Source of the DNA: Verrucomicrobium sp. GAS474
GTDB taxonomy: Bacteria; Verrucomicrobiota; Verrucomicrobiia; Methylacidiphilales; GAS474
DNA: 64,000 bases
Direction of reading: 5' to 3'
NCBI RefSeq assembly: GCF_900105685.1
Contig: NZ_LT629781.1
Span: forward strand, 1,612,001 to 1,676,000
Within the stretch, counting starts at the first letter, position 1. Each line of letters begins with the position of its first letter. Shown piece by piece: positions 7,980-15,192 of the stretch. The notes beneath the pieces are model-generated. The model was not told where the DNA came from. It searched no databases and saw only the letters and a list, made by a program, of their open reading frames with translations. The translations under genes and the position numbers were made by a program.

Positions 7980-8789
7980 TTACTTCAGGAGGGAGAGAAC
8001 CGCCTGCTGGCTCGAATTGGCCTGGGCCAATTCCGCCGTGGCCGACTGGAGCAGGATATTGTACTTCGAGAGGTTGGTGCTCTCGGAGGCGATATCGAGG
8101 TCGGCGATCGCGCTGTTCGCGCTCGTGACGTTCGTCCGTTCGGTGTTGATGTTGGTGATGTAGAAGTTGAACTTCGAGACATCGGCATTGACCGAGGCGC
8201 GACGGGTGGTGATGCAGCTGATCGCCGAGTTGAGCAAAGTCAACGAGGAGAGGGCCGCAGTCGTCGTGCTGATCGAGACCGTGCTGATGCCGAGGCTCGT
8301 GGTGCTGCCAACGGTGGAGAGCGTCAGGTAATCGGTGACGCCGTCCGCGTTGATCGCGACCGTGATGCTCGTCGCCGCGAAGAGGCTGATCCCGTCGAAC
8401 GTCGCATTGCTGGCGATCGAGTCGATCTGCGTCTTCAGGGTCGAGAACTCGGTCTGGTAATTCGCCCGGTCCGCGCTGCCGAAGGAGCCGTTGGTGGCTT
8501 CCTGCGCCAACTCGGAGAGCCGGGTCAGAATGTTCTGGATCGAGGTGAGGAAGCCGTCCGTGGTCTGGGCCGCGGAGACGACGTCCTGCGCGCCCTGGGA
8601 CGCCGCGGTGAGGCGGCGAATACGGGCGGAGAGGTTCCCCGAGACGGCGACACCGGCCGCGTCATCGGAGGGGTCGGCCAAGCGGGACCCGGAAGCGAGC
8701 TTCTGGATCGACTTGGTCAACTGCGTGTTATTGTAGTTGAGATAATTCGTCGCGCTGACCGCGGCGATATTGGTTCCTATCACTGCCAT
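7980..8789 (-). CDS. flagellin (copy 3)
   Basis: 269 residues, about 95 percent identical by eye to copies 1 and 2. Differences include GFLTSIQNIL, EFSTLKTQIDSIASN, AATSITVAIN and SAISCITTRR. The D0/D1-only architecture and the C-terminal cysteine are conserved. Shine-Dalgarno AAAGGAAC precedes the ATG. It has its own promoter, leader and terminator. Many third-position changes relative to copies 1 and 2 while protein is conserved show purifying selection on the filament subunit. Confidence 0.97.
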   Translation of the reverse strand: MAVIGTNIAAVSATNYLNYNNTQLTKSIQKLASGSRLADPSDDAAGVAVSGNLSARIRRLTAASQGAQDVVSAAQTTDGFLTSIQNILTRLSELAQEATNGSFGSADRANYQTEFSTLKTQIDSIASNATFDGISLFAATSITVAINADGVTDYLTLSTVGSTTSLGISTVSISTTTAALSSLTLLNSAISCITTRRASVNADVSKFNFYITNINTERTNVTSANSAIADLDIASESTNLSKYNILLQSATAELAQANSSQQAVLSLLK

Positions 8790-8924
8790 AAGAGTTCCTT
8801 TCTAATCCCAAGCCCGTCATGGGCTCGGGTCGGTTCCTTCCGACATCCGGTTTTTACATGAAGGTCCCGGCGACCTTTCGAGGAATCCCTCCTCTCGAAT
8901 CTCGATCTGCAGACCGAGTCCTGA
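8790..8924 (-). promoter_or_regulatory. structured flagellin 5' leader (copy 3)
   Basis: Diverged from leaders 1-2 but with the same three stems: GCCC/GGGC (8812-8824), GTCGG-AAGGAA-CCGAC (8829-8844) and TTCGAG/CTCGAA (8877-8899, loop containing GAGGGA). The first stem has changed sequence on both arms relative to leaders 1-2, i.e. compensatory change. ANGGA-like motifs remain in two loops and in the Shine-Dalgarno. Confidence 0.55.
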
Positions 8925-8929
8925 CTCGT

Positions 8930-8956
8930 GTATCGGATTTAAAAAGGGAAACTTTA
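8930..8956 (-). promoter_or_regulatory. FliA (sigma-28)-like promoter of flagellin copy 3
   Basis: Best match of the set: minus-strand TAAAGTTT (8949-8956), 11 bp, TCCGATAC (8930-8937), six of eight positions of GCCGATAA with a perfect -35. Confidence 0.7.
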
Positions 8957-9040
8957 GTCTTTTTTGGGAAAAAGACCGAATAACGGCACAACTCTTTCTC
9001 GGCCTGCTCCAAAGGGAGTGAGAAGAAAGGAGCACAAAGA

Positions 9041-9067
9041 GGCCGGTCCCCTTTCGGAGACCGGCCT
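9041..9067 (-). terminator. terminator of flagellin copy 4
   Basis: On the minus strand GGCCGGTCTCC-GAAA-GGGGACCGGCC: an 11-bp stem with one U-G pair and a GAAA tetraloop, followed by TCTTTG. Analogous in position to the other flagellin terminators. Confidence 0.75.
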
Positions 9068-9103
9068 GTTGCTTAACCTTGGAGGAGTTTACCCGCTACC
9101 CAA

Positions 9104-9913
9104 TTACTTGAGGAGGGAGAGGACCGCCTGCTGGCTCGAGTTGGCCTGGGCCAATTCGGCAGTGGCCGACTGGAGCAGGATGTTGTACTTCGAGAGGTTC
9201 GTGCTTTCCGTGGCGATGTCGAGGTCGGCGATGGCGCTGTTGGCGCTGGTGACGTTCGTCCGCTCGGTGTTGATGTTGGTGATGTAGAAGTTGAACTTCG
9301 AGATGTCGGCATTCACCGAGGCGCGGCGGGTGGTGATGCAGGCGATCGCCGTGTTCAGCAGCGTCAGCGAGGAGATCGCCGCCGTCGTCGTGCTGATGGA
9401 GACGGCGTTGATCCCGAGGCTCGTCGTCGTTCCGATGGAGGACAGGGTGAGGCTGTCGACGATGCCGTCGGCATTGATCGCCACCGTCACGCTCGTCGAG
9501 GTGAAGAGGCTGATGCCGTCGAACGTCGCGTTGCTCGCGATCGAATCGATCTGGGTCTGCAGCGTGGCGAATTCGGTCTGGTAGTTCGCCCGGTCGGCGC
9601 TCCCGAAGGAGCCGTTGGTCGCTTCCTGCGCCAGCTCGGAGAGCCGGGTCAGGATGTTCTGGATCGTGGTGAGGAAGCCGTCCGTGGTCTGGGCCGCGGA
9701 GACGACGTCCTGGGCGCCCTGCGAGGCCGCGGTGAGGCGGCGGATGCGGGCGGAGAGGTTGCCCGAGACGGCGACGCCGGCGGCGTCGTCGGACGGATCG
9801 GCGAGGCGCGAGCCCGAGGCGAGCTTCTGGATCGACTTGGTGAGCTGCGTGTTGTTGTAGTTGAGGTAATTCGTCGCGCTGACGGCGGCGATGTTGGTTC
9901 CGATAACGGCCAT
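9104..9913 (-). CDS. flagellin (copy 4)
   Basis: 269 residues. The N- and C-terminal D0/D1 regions are close to copies 1-3; the short central region differs most (TSTSVTVAINADGIVDSLTL), as expected for the surface-exposed part. Cysteine conserved in TAIACITTRR. Shine-Dalgarno AAAGGAAC. Own promoter, leader and terminator. Confidence 0.97.
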   Translation of the reverse strand: MAVIGTNIAAVSATNYLNYNNTQLTKSIQKLASGSRLADPSDDAAGVAVSGNLSARIRRLTAASQGAQDVVSAAQTTDGFLTTIQNILTRLSELAQEATNGSFGSADRANYQTEFATLQTQIDSIASNATFDGISLFTSTSVTVAINADGIVDSLTLSSIGTTTSLGINAVSISTTTAAISSLTLLNTAIACITTRRASVNADISKFNFYITNINTERTNVTSANSAIADLDIATESTNLSKYNILLQSATAELAQANSSQQAVLSLLK

Positions 9914-10054
9914 AAGAGTTCCTTTCTGCTTACTGTCTCCATCATGGAGTCAGGTCGGTTTTTTCCTGCCGACGTCCCCGGGGTTTTCCTAAGGTCTCGG
10001 GAGCCTTTCGAGGGTTTTCCCTCTCGAACATCAGTCATTTAACCGATGCTCTGT
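9914..10054 (-). promoter_or_regulatory. structured flagellin 5' leader (copy 4)
   Basis: Most diverged of the four long leaders but the stems persist: CTCCAT/ATGGAG (9937-9949), GTCGG/CCGAC with a longer loop (9954-9973, loop CAGGAAAAAA in mRNA sense) and TTCGAG/CTCGAA (10007-10028). CTCC/GGAG here replaces CCCC/GGGG of leader 1, a paired change on both arms. Confidence 0.55.
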
Positions 10055-10059
10055 CCCTT

Positions 10060-10086
10060 ATTTCGGAAGGCACACGGTAAACTTGA
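10060..10086 (-). promoter_or_regulatory. FliA (sigma-28)-like promoter of flagellin copy 4
   Basis: Minus-strand TCAAGTTT (10079-10086), 11 bp, TCCGAAAT (10060-10067). Same spacing as the other flagellin promoters. The remaining sequence up to 10197 shows nothing further that I recognise. Confidence 0.6.
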
Positions 10087-10197
10087 GTTCTTTTTGTAAA
10101 AAAGTAGTGGGAACTACTCAGGACTACTCACGGCGTCATGAGGCTACGTTGCGGAATGAGAGGGGAAATGCATCTCGGTTGACCATCCCATGGAAAA

Positions 10198-10230
10198 CCC
10201 TCGGAACCTGATTTCAAAAGGCTCCGAGGG
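10198..10230 (-). terminator. terminator of flagellin copy 5
   Basis: Stem CCCTCGGA (10198-10205) with TCCGAGGG (10223-10230), followed by TTTT on the minus strand, 24 bp downstream of the stop of the fifth flagellin. Confidence 0.75.
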
Positions 10231-10253
10231 CTTTCAGGTCAAGGACGTCCGGC

Positions 10254-11084
10254 TTACCGCGAGGAACTGGCCGACGGGGTCAGGAGGCCGAGGACGGTCT
10301 TCTGGTTCGAGTTCGACTGGGCGAGGAGGGAGACGCCGAACTTCGTGAGGATGATGCTCTGGCTCAGCTTCGTGCTTTCGGAGGCGATGTCGACGTCGGA
10401 GATGGCGCTGTTGGCGCTGATGACGTTCGTCTGCTCGTAGCCGATGTTCGTGCTGTAGAAGTTGAACTTCGAGATGTCGGCGTTCACCGAGGCGCGGCGG
10501 GAGGTGATGCAGCTGATCGCGGCGGTGAGGAGGGTGATGGCCCCGGTCGCGGCGGTGACGGTGCTGATCGAGACGGCGGAGAGGCCGAGGCTGGTCGCCG
10601 TGGCCACGGTGGAGAGGACGAGGCTGTCGGTGCTGCCCGAGGCGTTGACGGCGAGGGTGACGGTGCCGGCGCTGAAGAGGGAGAGGCCGTCGAAGGTGGC
10701 GCTGGTGGCGATGAGGTTGATCTGGGAGAGGAGGGTCGAGAACTCGGTCTGGTAGTTCGCGCGGTCGGCGCTGCCGAAGGAGCCGTTGCTCGCCTCCTGG
10801 GCGAGTTCGCCGAGGCGGGTGAGCTGGCTCTGGATGGTGGAGAGGAAGCCGTCGACGGTCTGGGCGAGGGAGACGACGCTCTGGGTGACCGTCGAGGCGG
10901 CGCCGAGGCGGGCGACGCGGGCGGTGAGGTTCCCGCTGACGGCGACGGAGGCGGCGTCGTCGGAGGGGATGGCGAGGCGGGAGCCCGACGCGAGGCGGCT
11001 GATCGAGCGGCTCGAGGCCTCGTTGTTCTGGTTGATGTAGGTCGCGACGCTCAGGGCCGCGATGTTGGTACCGATGGCACTCAT
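10254..11084 (-). CDS. flagellin (divergent copy 5)
   Basis: 276 residues, clearly flagellin (MSAIGTNIAALSVATYIN, ASGSRLAIPSDDAA, NGSFGSADRANYQTEFSTL, ANSAISDVDIASESTKLSQS) but only about 60 percent identical to the other four by eye. It ends with a seven-residue tail after the usual LGLL. The cysteine is kept (AAISCITSRRASVNAD). Its leader is short (about 50 nt) and unlike those of copies 1-4, so it may be expressed at another level or time and form a distinct filament segment. Shine-Dalgarno GAGGACGGAA. Confidence 0.95.
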   Translation of the reverse strand: MSAIGTNIAALSVATYINQNNEASSRSISRLASGSRLAIPSDDAASVAVSGNLTARVARLGAASTVTQSVVSLAQTVDGFLSTIQSQLTRLGELAQEASNGSFGSADRANYQTEFSTLLSQINLIATSATFDGLSLFSAGTVTLAVNASGSTDSLVLSTVATATSLGLSAVSISTVTAATGAITLLTAAISCITSRRASVNADISKFNFYSTNIGYEQTNVISANSAISDVDIASESTKLSQSIILTKFGVSLLAQSNSNQKTVLGLLTPSASSSR

Positions 11085-11136
11085 GGTTCCGTCCTCGTTC
11101 TTTCCACCCCGGAATCATTCCAGGGTACGCTCACGA

Positions 11137-11163
11137 TACCCGGAAAAATGAGTAAAAAAAGTA
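11137..11163 (-). promoter_or_regulatory. weak FliA-like promoter of flagellin copy 5
   Basis: Minus-strand TACTTTTT (11156-11163), 11 bp, TCCGGGTA (11137-11144). Spacing equals the other four, but the boxes are weaker. A GGAAT/ATTCC palindrome (11111-11121) follows in the leader. Confidence 0.35.
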
Positions 11164-11257
11164 CTAAAGCAATGATTTCAAATGCCGAAGAGGAGAGGGC
11201 CGCTTTTCCCTTCGGCTTCGGCATCGCCCCTTTAGATCGTTAACACGCCCTAGCGCC

Positions 11258-11368
11258 TTAATAACGATGGTAATGGTGATGATGATGGGGATGGTGGTCG
11301 TCGATATAGAGGGCGCACCCGGAGAGGAGCAGGGAAAGACCGAGCCCCAGGAGGAGGAGAGCTTTCAT
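11258..11368 (-). CDS. 36-residue His-rich lipoprotein
   Basis: Small ORF starting MKALLLLGLGLSLLLSGC, a classic lipoprotein signal with lipobox LSGC (Cys18). The mature part is only 19 residues: an acidic YIDD stretch followed by a His cluster (HHPHHHHHYHRY), which could bind transition metals. Signal sequence closely resembles that of the next lipoprotein (MKALALSGLALALLFSGC), so the two are likely paralogues. Function unknown; metal binding is inference from composition only. Confidence 0.6.
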   Translation of the reverse strand: MKALLLLGLGLSLLLSGCALYIDDHHPHHHHHYHRY

Positions 11369-11432
11369 CCCCTAATCTACGCCCGATCGGCGCTCAAATC
11401 CACTCCCTGATCCCACTTCGGTCCCGCAATTC

Positions 11433-11717
11433 CTAATGATGGGGATGAGGCGGGGGAGTCCCGGAGGGAGGGGCGGGATGGGCCGCGGCATGAGCGTGGG
11501 CGGTGGAATGGCCCGCAGGACGGGGCGCGGGCCGGGAGGGCGGCGGGCGATGGGTCTGGCGATGAGCGGGGTAATAGCGGGGGTGGGCGTCGTAATAGAC
11601 GACGGTCGAATCGCGGTAGGCGTAAGAAGGGGGATAGGGATCGGAGTATCCCGTCTCGACCGCGCATCCCGAGAAAAGGAGGGCGAGGGCGAGCCCCGAG
11701 AGGGCAAGAGCTTTCAT
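11433..11717 (-). CDS. small Tyr/Pro/His-rich lipoprotein
   Basis: 94 residues. Lipoprotein signal MKALALSGLALALLFSGC with Cys18 as lipidation site. The mature part begins with a Tyr/Pro-rich segment (YSDPYPPSYAYRDSTVVYYD) and continues Pro/His/Ala-rich to an HPHH end. Low-complexity, predicted surface-tethered. Sits 64 bp upstream (in transcription sense) of the 36-residue relative at 11258-11368. No enzymatic domain is visible. Confidence 0.65.
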   Translation of the reverse strand: MKALALSGLALALLFSGCAVETGYSDPYPPSYAYRDSTVVYYDAHPRYYPAHRQTHRPPPSRPAPRPAGHSTAHAHAAAHPAPPSGTPPPHPHH

Positions 11718-11754
11718 CCCCCACTCTACCCCCGATCCGTTCCGATCCCAAATC

Positions 11755-13008
11755 CTAAGCGGCCCTCGTCAGGCCCAATCCTCCCAGCACCTCGCGCACC
11801 CGGTGGGCCCAGGTGTGTTCGGCGAGGAAGCGTTCCCGTCCCGCCGCGGCGAGGGCTTGGCGTTCCGGGGCGTGGGTCAGCCAGCGGGCGATGGCCGGGG
11901 CGATCTCGGCCTCGGTGCGGTAGCAGGCGATCTCGGTCCCCTCGCGGTAGCAGGCGAGGAGCTCCGGCTTCACGTCGGTGAGGAGGGCCTGGCCGCAGGC
12001 GGTGGTCTGGAAGACGCGGAAGGGGAGGCCGCCGAGGACCGACTGGGGATCGGTCCCCTGCAGGTGGAGGCGGCCCTCGGCGTAGAGGAGGGGGAGGTCG
12101 CGCAGGGGGAGGTTCCCGGTATTGTGGAAGTGGAGGGGATGGGGGGCGGGGCCGACGAGGGCGGCCAGTTCCCCGGCCCCGGCCTGGGTCTGTTCCAGAT
12201 TCCCGGAAAAGAGGGTGACGGGGGCGGCGTCGAGGGCGGCGCGGAGCATCCGGCGGCGGACCTCGTTTTTCCCCAGGTGCCAGGCGAGGGCGCGGAGGGC
12301 GAGGAGGGCGTCGGGAGTCCGGACGGCGAGGGCCTCGACCTCGGCGCGGAGCCGTTCGGGCAATCCGGCGAGGGCGGCCTCGACGAGGGCGAAGGGATCG
12401 GCGCCGAAGGGGGCGGCGACGAGGGCGGCCTCGACCTGCCGGGCCGCCTTCGCGAGGACGGGGGAGAGGGCGGCCTTCCGCGCCTCGATGGCGGCGCGGG
12501 AGGCCAGGGTGCCGATGAAGACGACGTCGTCGACCGTCCGTCCCTCGGGGGGGAGGGGGCGATAGAAGTCGGGATCGGCGGCGAGGTGGATGGGGCGGGA
12601 GGCGATGCCGTGCCGCTCCGCGAGCCAGGCCCGCCAATGGCCGTCCCAGACGTGGTGATGGACGTGGGGCCGCCGCAGCGCGTCGAGGAAGCCGGGCTCC
12701 CGCTCCCAACGGGTGACGGGCCGGTAGGGATCGTCGAACCAGAAGCAGACGAGGGGGCGCCCGGCGACCTCGGGCCGCTCGAAGAAGGAGGGGAGGGTGA
12801 AGAGGAGGGCGCTGGCGGCGAAGAGGGCGGCGGGGTCCTTCCGCCCGATCTCGGCGGCGAGGGCCGCGGCGGTCTCCTCCGGGGGGGCGTCGGGCCGGCG
12901 GAGCGCCCGTTCCTCCACCTCGTGCCCGGCGGCGCGGAGGGCGGCGTTCCACTCGTCGAGGGCCAGGTGGCGCATGCCGAGGAGGGGATGGAGGGTGAGG
13001 AAGTTCAT
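11755..13008 (-). CDS. CgeB-like glycosyltransferase
   Basis: 417 residues from ATG 13006-13008. N-terminal Rossmann-like half with PLVCFWFDDPYRPV and HHHVWDGHW; C-terminal half with FRVFQTTACGQALLTDVKPE, CYREGTEIACYRTEAEI and a final HTWAHRVREVL helix, the conserved pattern of CgeB/Glyco_trans_1_2 proteins. CgeB relatives act on spore coat or flagellar surface glycans. The open frame runs further upstream into the divergent coaX region; I chose the first ATG outside it. No strong Shine-Dalgarno. Likely part of the flagellin-modifying set. Confidence 0.75.
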   Translation of the reverse strand: MNFLTLHPLLGMRHLALDEWNAALRAAGHEVEERALRRPDAPPEETAAALAAEIGRKDPAALFAASALLFTLPSFFERPEVAGRPLVCFWFDDPYRPVTRWEREPGFLDALRRPHVHHHVWDGHWRAWLAERHGIASRPIHLAADPDFYRPLPPEGRTVDDVVFIGTLASRAAIEARKAALSPVLAKAARQVEAALVAAPFGADPFALVEAALAGLPERLRAEVEALAVRTPDALLALRALAWHLGKNEVRRRMLRAALDAAPVTLFSGNLEQTQAGAGELAALVGPAPHPLHFHNTGNLPLRDLPLLYAEGRLHLQGTDPQSVLGGLPFRVFQTTACGQALLTDVKPELLACYREGTEIACYRTEAEIAPAIARWLTHAPERQALAAAGRERFLAEHTWAHRVREVLGGLGLTRAA

Positions 13009-13050
13009 CCGTTTGCAAAAAGGCGCAGGCAAGGTATAGATGCCTTCTCC

Positions 13051-13839
13051 ATGCCGGACGAACTCAAAAAGAAAGAGGCTCCGTTCCTCGTCGTCGACGT
13101 GAGCAACTCGTTCACGAAGTACGCCGTCGCCACGCCGGGCCGCCTGCTGCGCGGGCAGGGCGGCACCTGCCCGACGCCGTCGCTCAACCTCGCGACGGTC
13201 CGGGCTCTGGCCCGCCGTTTCAAGGGGAAGGCGGTCTTCCTCAGCAGCGTCGTCCCGGCGCGGACGAAGATCTTCCGGCGCGTCTTCGGCAGGCGGCTCC
13301 ACGTCCTCCACGGGGAGGCGGTCCCGCTGGGGATGCCGGTCCGCTATCCGAACAAGGCCCGGATCGGCCCGGACCGCCTGGCGAACGCCCTCGCCGTCCG
13401 CTCCCTCTACGGCGCGCCCGCCGTCGTCATCGACTTCGGCACGGCGGTGACCTTCGACGTGATCGACCGGGACGGGGCCTACTGCGGCGGCGTCATCGCC
13501 CCCGGCCTGAACATGATGACCGAGTACCTGCACGAGCGGACGGCGCTCCTCCCCCGCGTCGAGGTCCGCGAGCCGCGCCGCGCCATCGGGAAGAGCACCG
13601 AGGAGGCGATCCGCGTCGGCGCGGTGATCGGCTACCGGGGGATGATCCGGGAGATCCTCGGCGCGGTCCGGAGCGAGCTCCTCGCGGGGAAAAAGCCGAA
13701 GGGGACCGTCCACGTCGTCGCCACCGGCGGGCAGGCCGGGATCGTGGCGCGGGCGATGCCCGAGGTCGCTGCCGTCGTCCCGGGGCTGACCCTCGACGGG
13801 CTCCGGCTCTGGGCCGGGACCGTCCTCGCCTCTATTTGA
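13051..13839 (+). CDS. coaX: type III pantothenate kinase
   Basis: 262 residues from ATG 13051. Phosphorylates pantothenate, the first step of CoA synthesis, in the cytoplasm. The ASKHA-fold phosphate loop DVSNSFTKYA near the N-terminus, the PNKARIGPDRLANALA segment and the DFGTAVTFDVID motif followed by GGVIAPGLNMM are the CoaX signatures. Length is near the family norm. Divergent from the CgeB-like gene 42 bp away. The 3' end overlaps the convergent membrane-protein gene by 8 bp. Confidence 0.93.
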   Translation: MPDELKKKEAPFLVVDVSNSFTKYAVATPGRLLRGQGGTCPTPSLNLATVRALARRFKGKAVFLSSVVPARTKIFRRVFGRRLHVLHGEAVPLGMPVRYPNKARIGPDRLANALAVRSLYGAPAVVIDFGTAVTFDVIDRDGAYCGGVIAPGLNMMTEYLHERTALLPRVEVREPRRAIGKSTEEAIRVGAVIGYRGMIREILGAVRSELLAGKKPKGTVHVVATGGQAGIVARAMPEVAAVVPGLTLDGLRLWAGTVLASI

Positions 13840-14251
13840 GCGATCGGTTGCCCGGCAGCCGGTTGCGGATCGCCTTCAGCCCGAGGAGCCCCGCGCGGAG
13901 CTTCAGGTGGTGGAGGCCGGAGAGGAAGAGGATCGCCGTCCCGAAGAGGGTCCCGGTGATCGGCAGCGGGATTCCGGCGAGGATCGCGCCGAGGAGGGCC
14001 TTCCAGAACGCCGCCGTTCCCTTTCCGTGGCCTCGGCCCCACCGCTTCTCCACCTGCCACACGGCGACGAAGGTGACCGCGAAGGCGGCGACCGAGACGA
14101 AGAGGACGTCGAGGAACCCGGTGGCCGCCTCGCCGCCGAAGGCGAGGAGGTCGATCCCGAGGATGATCGCCCCGCTCGCCGGATGGTAGAAGGTCTCCCA
14201 AAAGGAGGCGGGCTGCGTCGGGTCGCGAGGTTCGGGGGTCTGGGGCGGCAT
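13832..14251 (-). CDS. hypothetical membrane protein
   Basis: 139 residues. Three likely membrane segments: around SGAIILGIDLLAFGG, VLFVSVAAFAVTFVAVW and GAILAGIPLPITGTLFGTAI, followed by a basic tail. Not recognised as a named family. Its stop overlaps the end of coaX; 64 bp separate its start from trpA on the other strand. Confidence 0.65.
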   Translation of the reverse strand: MPPQTPEPRDPTQPASFWETFYHPASGAIILGIDLLAFGGEAATGFLDVLFVSVAAFAVTFVAVWQVEKRWGRGHGKGTAAFWKALLGAILAGIPLPITGTLFGTAILFLSGLHHLKLRAGLLGLKAIRNRLPGNRSLK

Positions 14252-14315
14252 CTCTCCCTAATCTACCACATCTTTCCGGGTTGCACCGCCTTCCGCTTCC
14301 CGGTTGGATACCGGG

Positions 14316-15170
14316 ATGTCGCAGACCGCCACGCCGAGCCTCGCCCCGAACCGCATCGACGCCGCCCTCGGCCGCCTCCACGCCGCGGGGAAGAAGGCCT
14401 TCGTCGCCTACATCGGTGGCGGCGACCCGACGCTGGCGGCGACGCCCGACCTCATCGTCGCGCTGGCGCAGGCCGGGGCCGACGTCGTCGAGCTCGGCGT
14501 CCCGTTCTCCGATCCGTTGGCCGACGGCGTGGTGAACCAGCTCTCCGCCCAGCGCGCCCTCGACGCCGGGGCGACGCTTCCCGGCCTCCTCGCCGCCGTC
14601 GCCGCGGCGCGGAAGCGGACCGAGGTCCCGATCGTCCTCTTCACCTATTTGAATCCCCTCCTGCGGCGCGGCCTCGCCGAGACGTTGCGCGAGGCGCAGA
14701 AGGCCGGGGTCGATGGCGCCCTGGTCCTCGACCTCCCGGTCGGCGAGACGCTGGAGGGCGGGGAGTCGGTCTTTCCCGAAGGGTTCCGCCACATCCAATT
14801 GATCGCCCCGACGACGCCGCCCGAACGGGTCGCCGAGATCGCCCCGGCGGCGAGCGGCTTCATCTATTATGTCTCCCGCGCCGGGGTGACGGGGATGCAG
14901 AGCGAGATCGCGACCGGCATCAAGGAGCAGGTCGCCGCGATCCGCGACGCCTACCGCGACCGGTTCGAGGACCGCGCGCCGGTCCCCATCTGCGTCGGCT
15001 TCGGCGTCTCGACGCCCGAGCAGGCCCGCACCGTCGCCCAGACCGCCGACGGCGTCGTCATCGGCAGCGCCATCGTGAAAAAGATCGGCGAGTGGGGAAA
15101 AGAGCCCGATTTGGCGAAGCGGCTGGAAGAGTTCGTCCGTCCGTTCGCCGAGGCGATTCACGCGAAGTAG
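14316..15170 (+). CDS. trpA: tryptophan synthase alpha subunit
   Basis: 284 residues. Cleaves indole-3-glycerol phosphate to indole and glyceraldehyde-3-phosphate for the beta subunit. Catalytic Glu in ELGVPFSDP and Asp in DPLADG are both present, as are FTYLNPLL, GFIYYVSRAGVTG and GFGVSTPEQA of the phosphate-binding end of the TIM barrel. ATG 14316 (MSQTATPSL) is preferred over an in-frame TTG at 14304. No trpB or other trp gene is adjacent. Confidence 0.95.
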   Translation: MSQTATPSLAPNRIDAALGRLHAAGKKAFVAYIGGGDPTLAATPDLIVALAQAGADVVELGVPFSDPLADGVVNQLSAQRALDAGATLPGLLAAVAAARKRTEVPIVLFTYLNPLLRRGLAETLREAQKAGVDGALVLDLPVGETLEGGESVFPEGFRHIQLIAPTTPPERVAEIAPAASGFIYYVSRAGVTGMQSEIATGIKEQVAAIRDAYRDRFEDRAPVPICVGFGVSTPEQARTVAQTADGVVIGSAIVKKIGEWGKEPDLAKRLEEFVRPFAEAIHAK

Positions 15171-15192
15171 GAACGCCTCCCCCTTCGCGCCG

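Noticed and set aside
5500-8861. Long plus-strand frames across the flagellins (317, 371 and 338 codons)
   Set aside because: They mirror the flagellin genes on the opposite strand and recur only because the flagellins are duplicated.
5446-10086. Possible CRISPR array from regularly spaced repeats
   Set aside because: The repeats are whole flagellin genes and terminators of about 1.1 kb, not short repeats with unique spacers.
11267-11300. ATG/ATGG-rich stretch that looked like a microsatellite
   Set aside because: It is the His-codon cluster of the small minus-strand lipoprotein.
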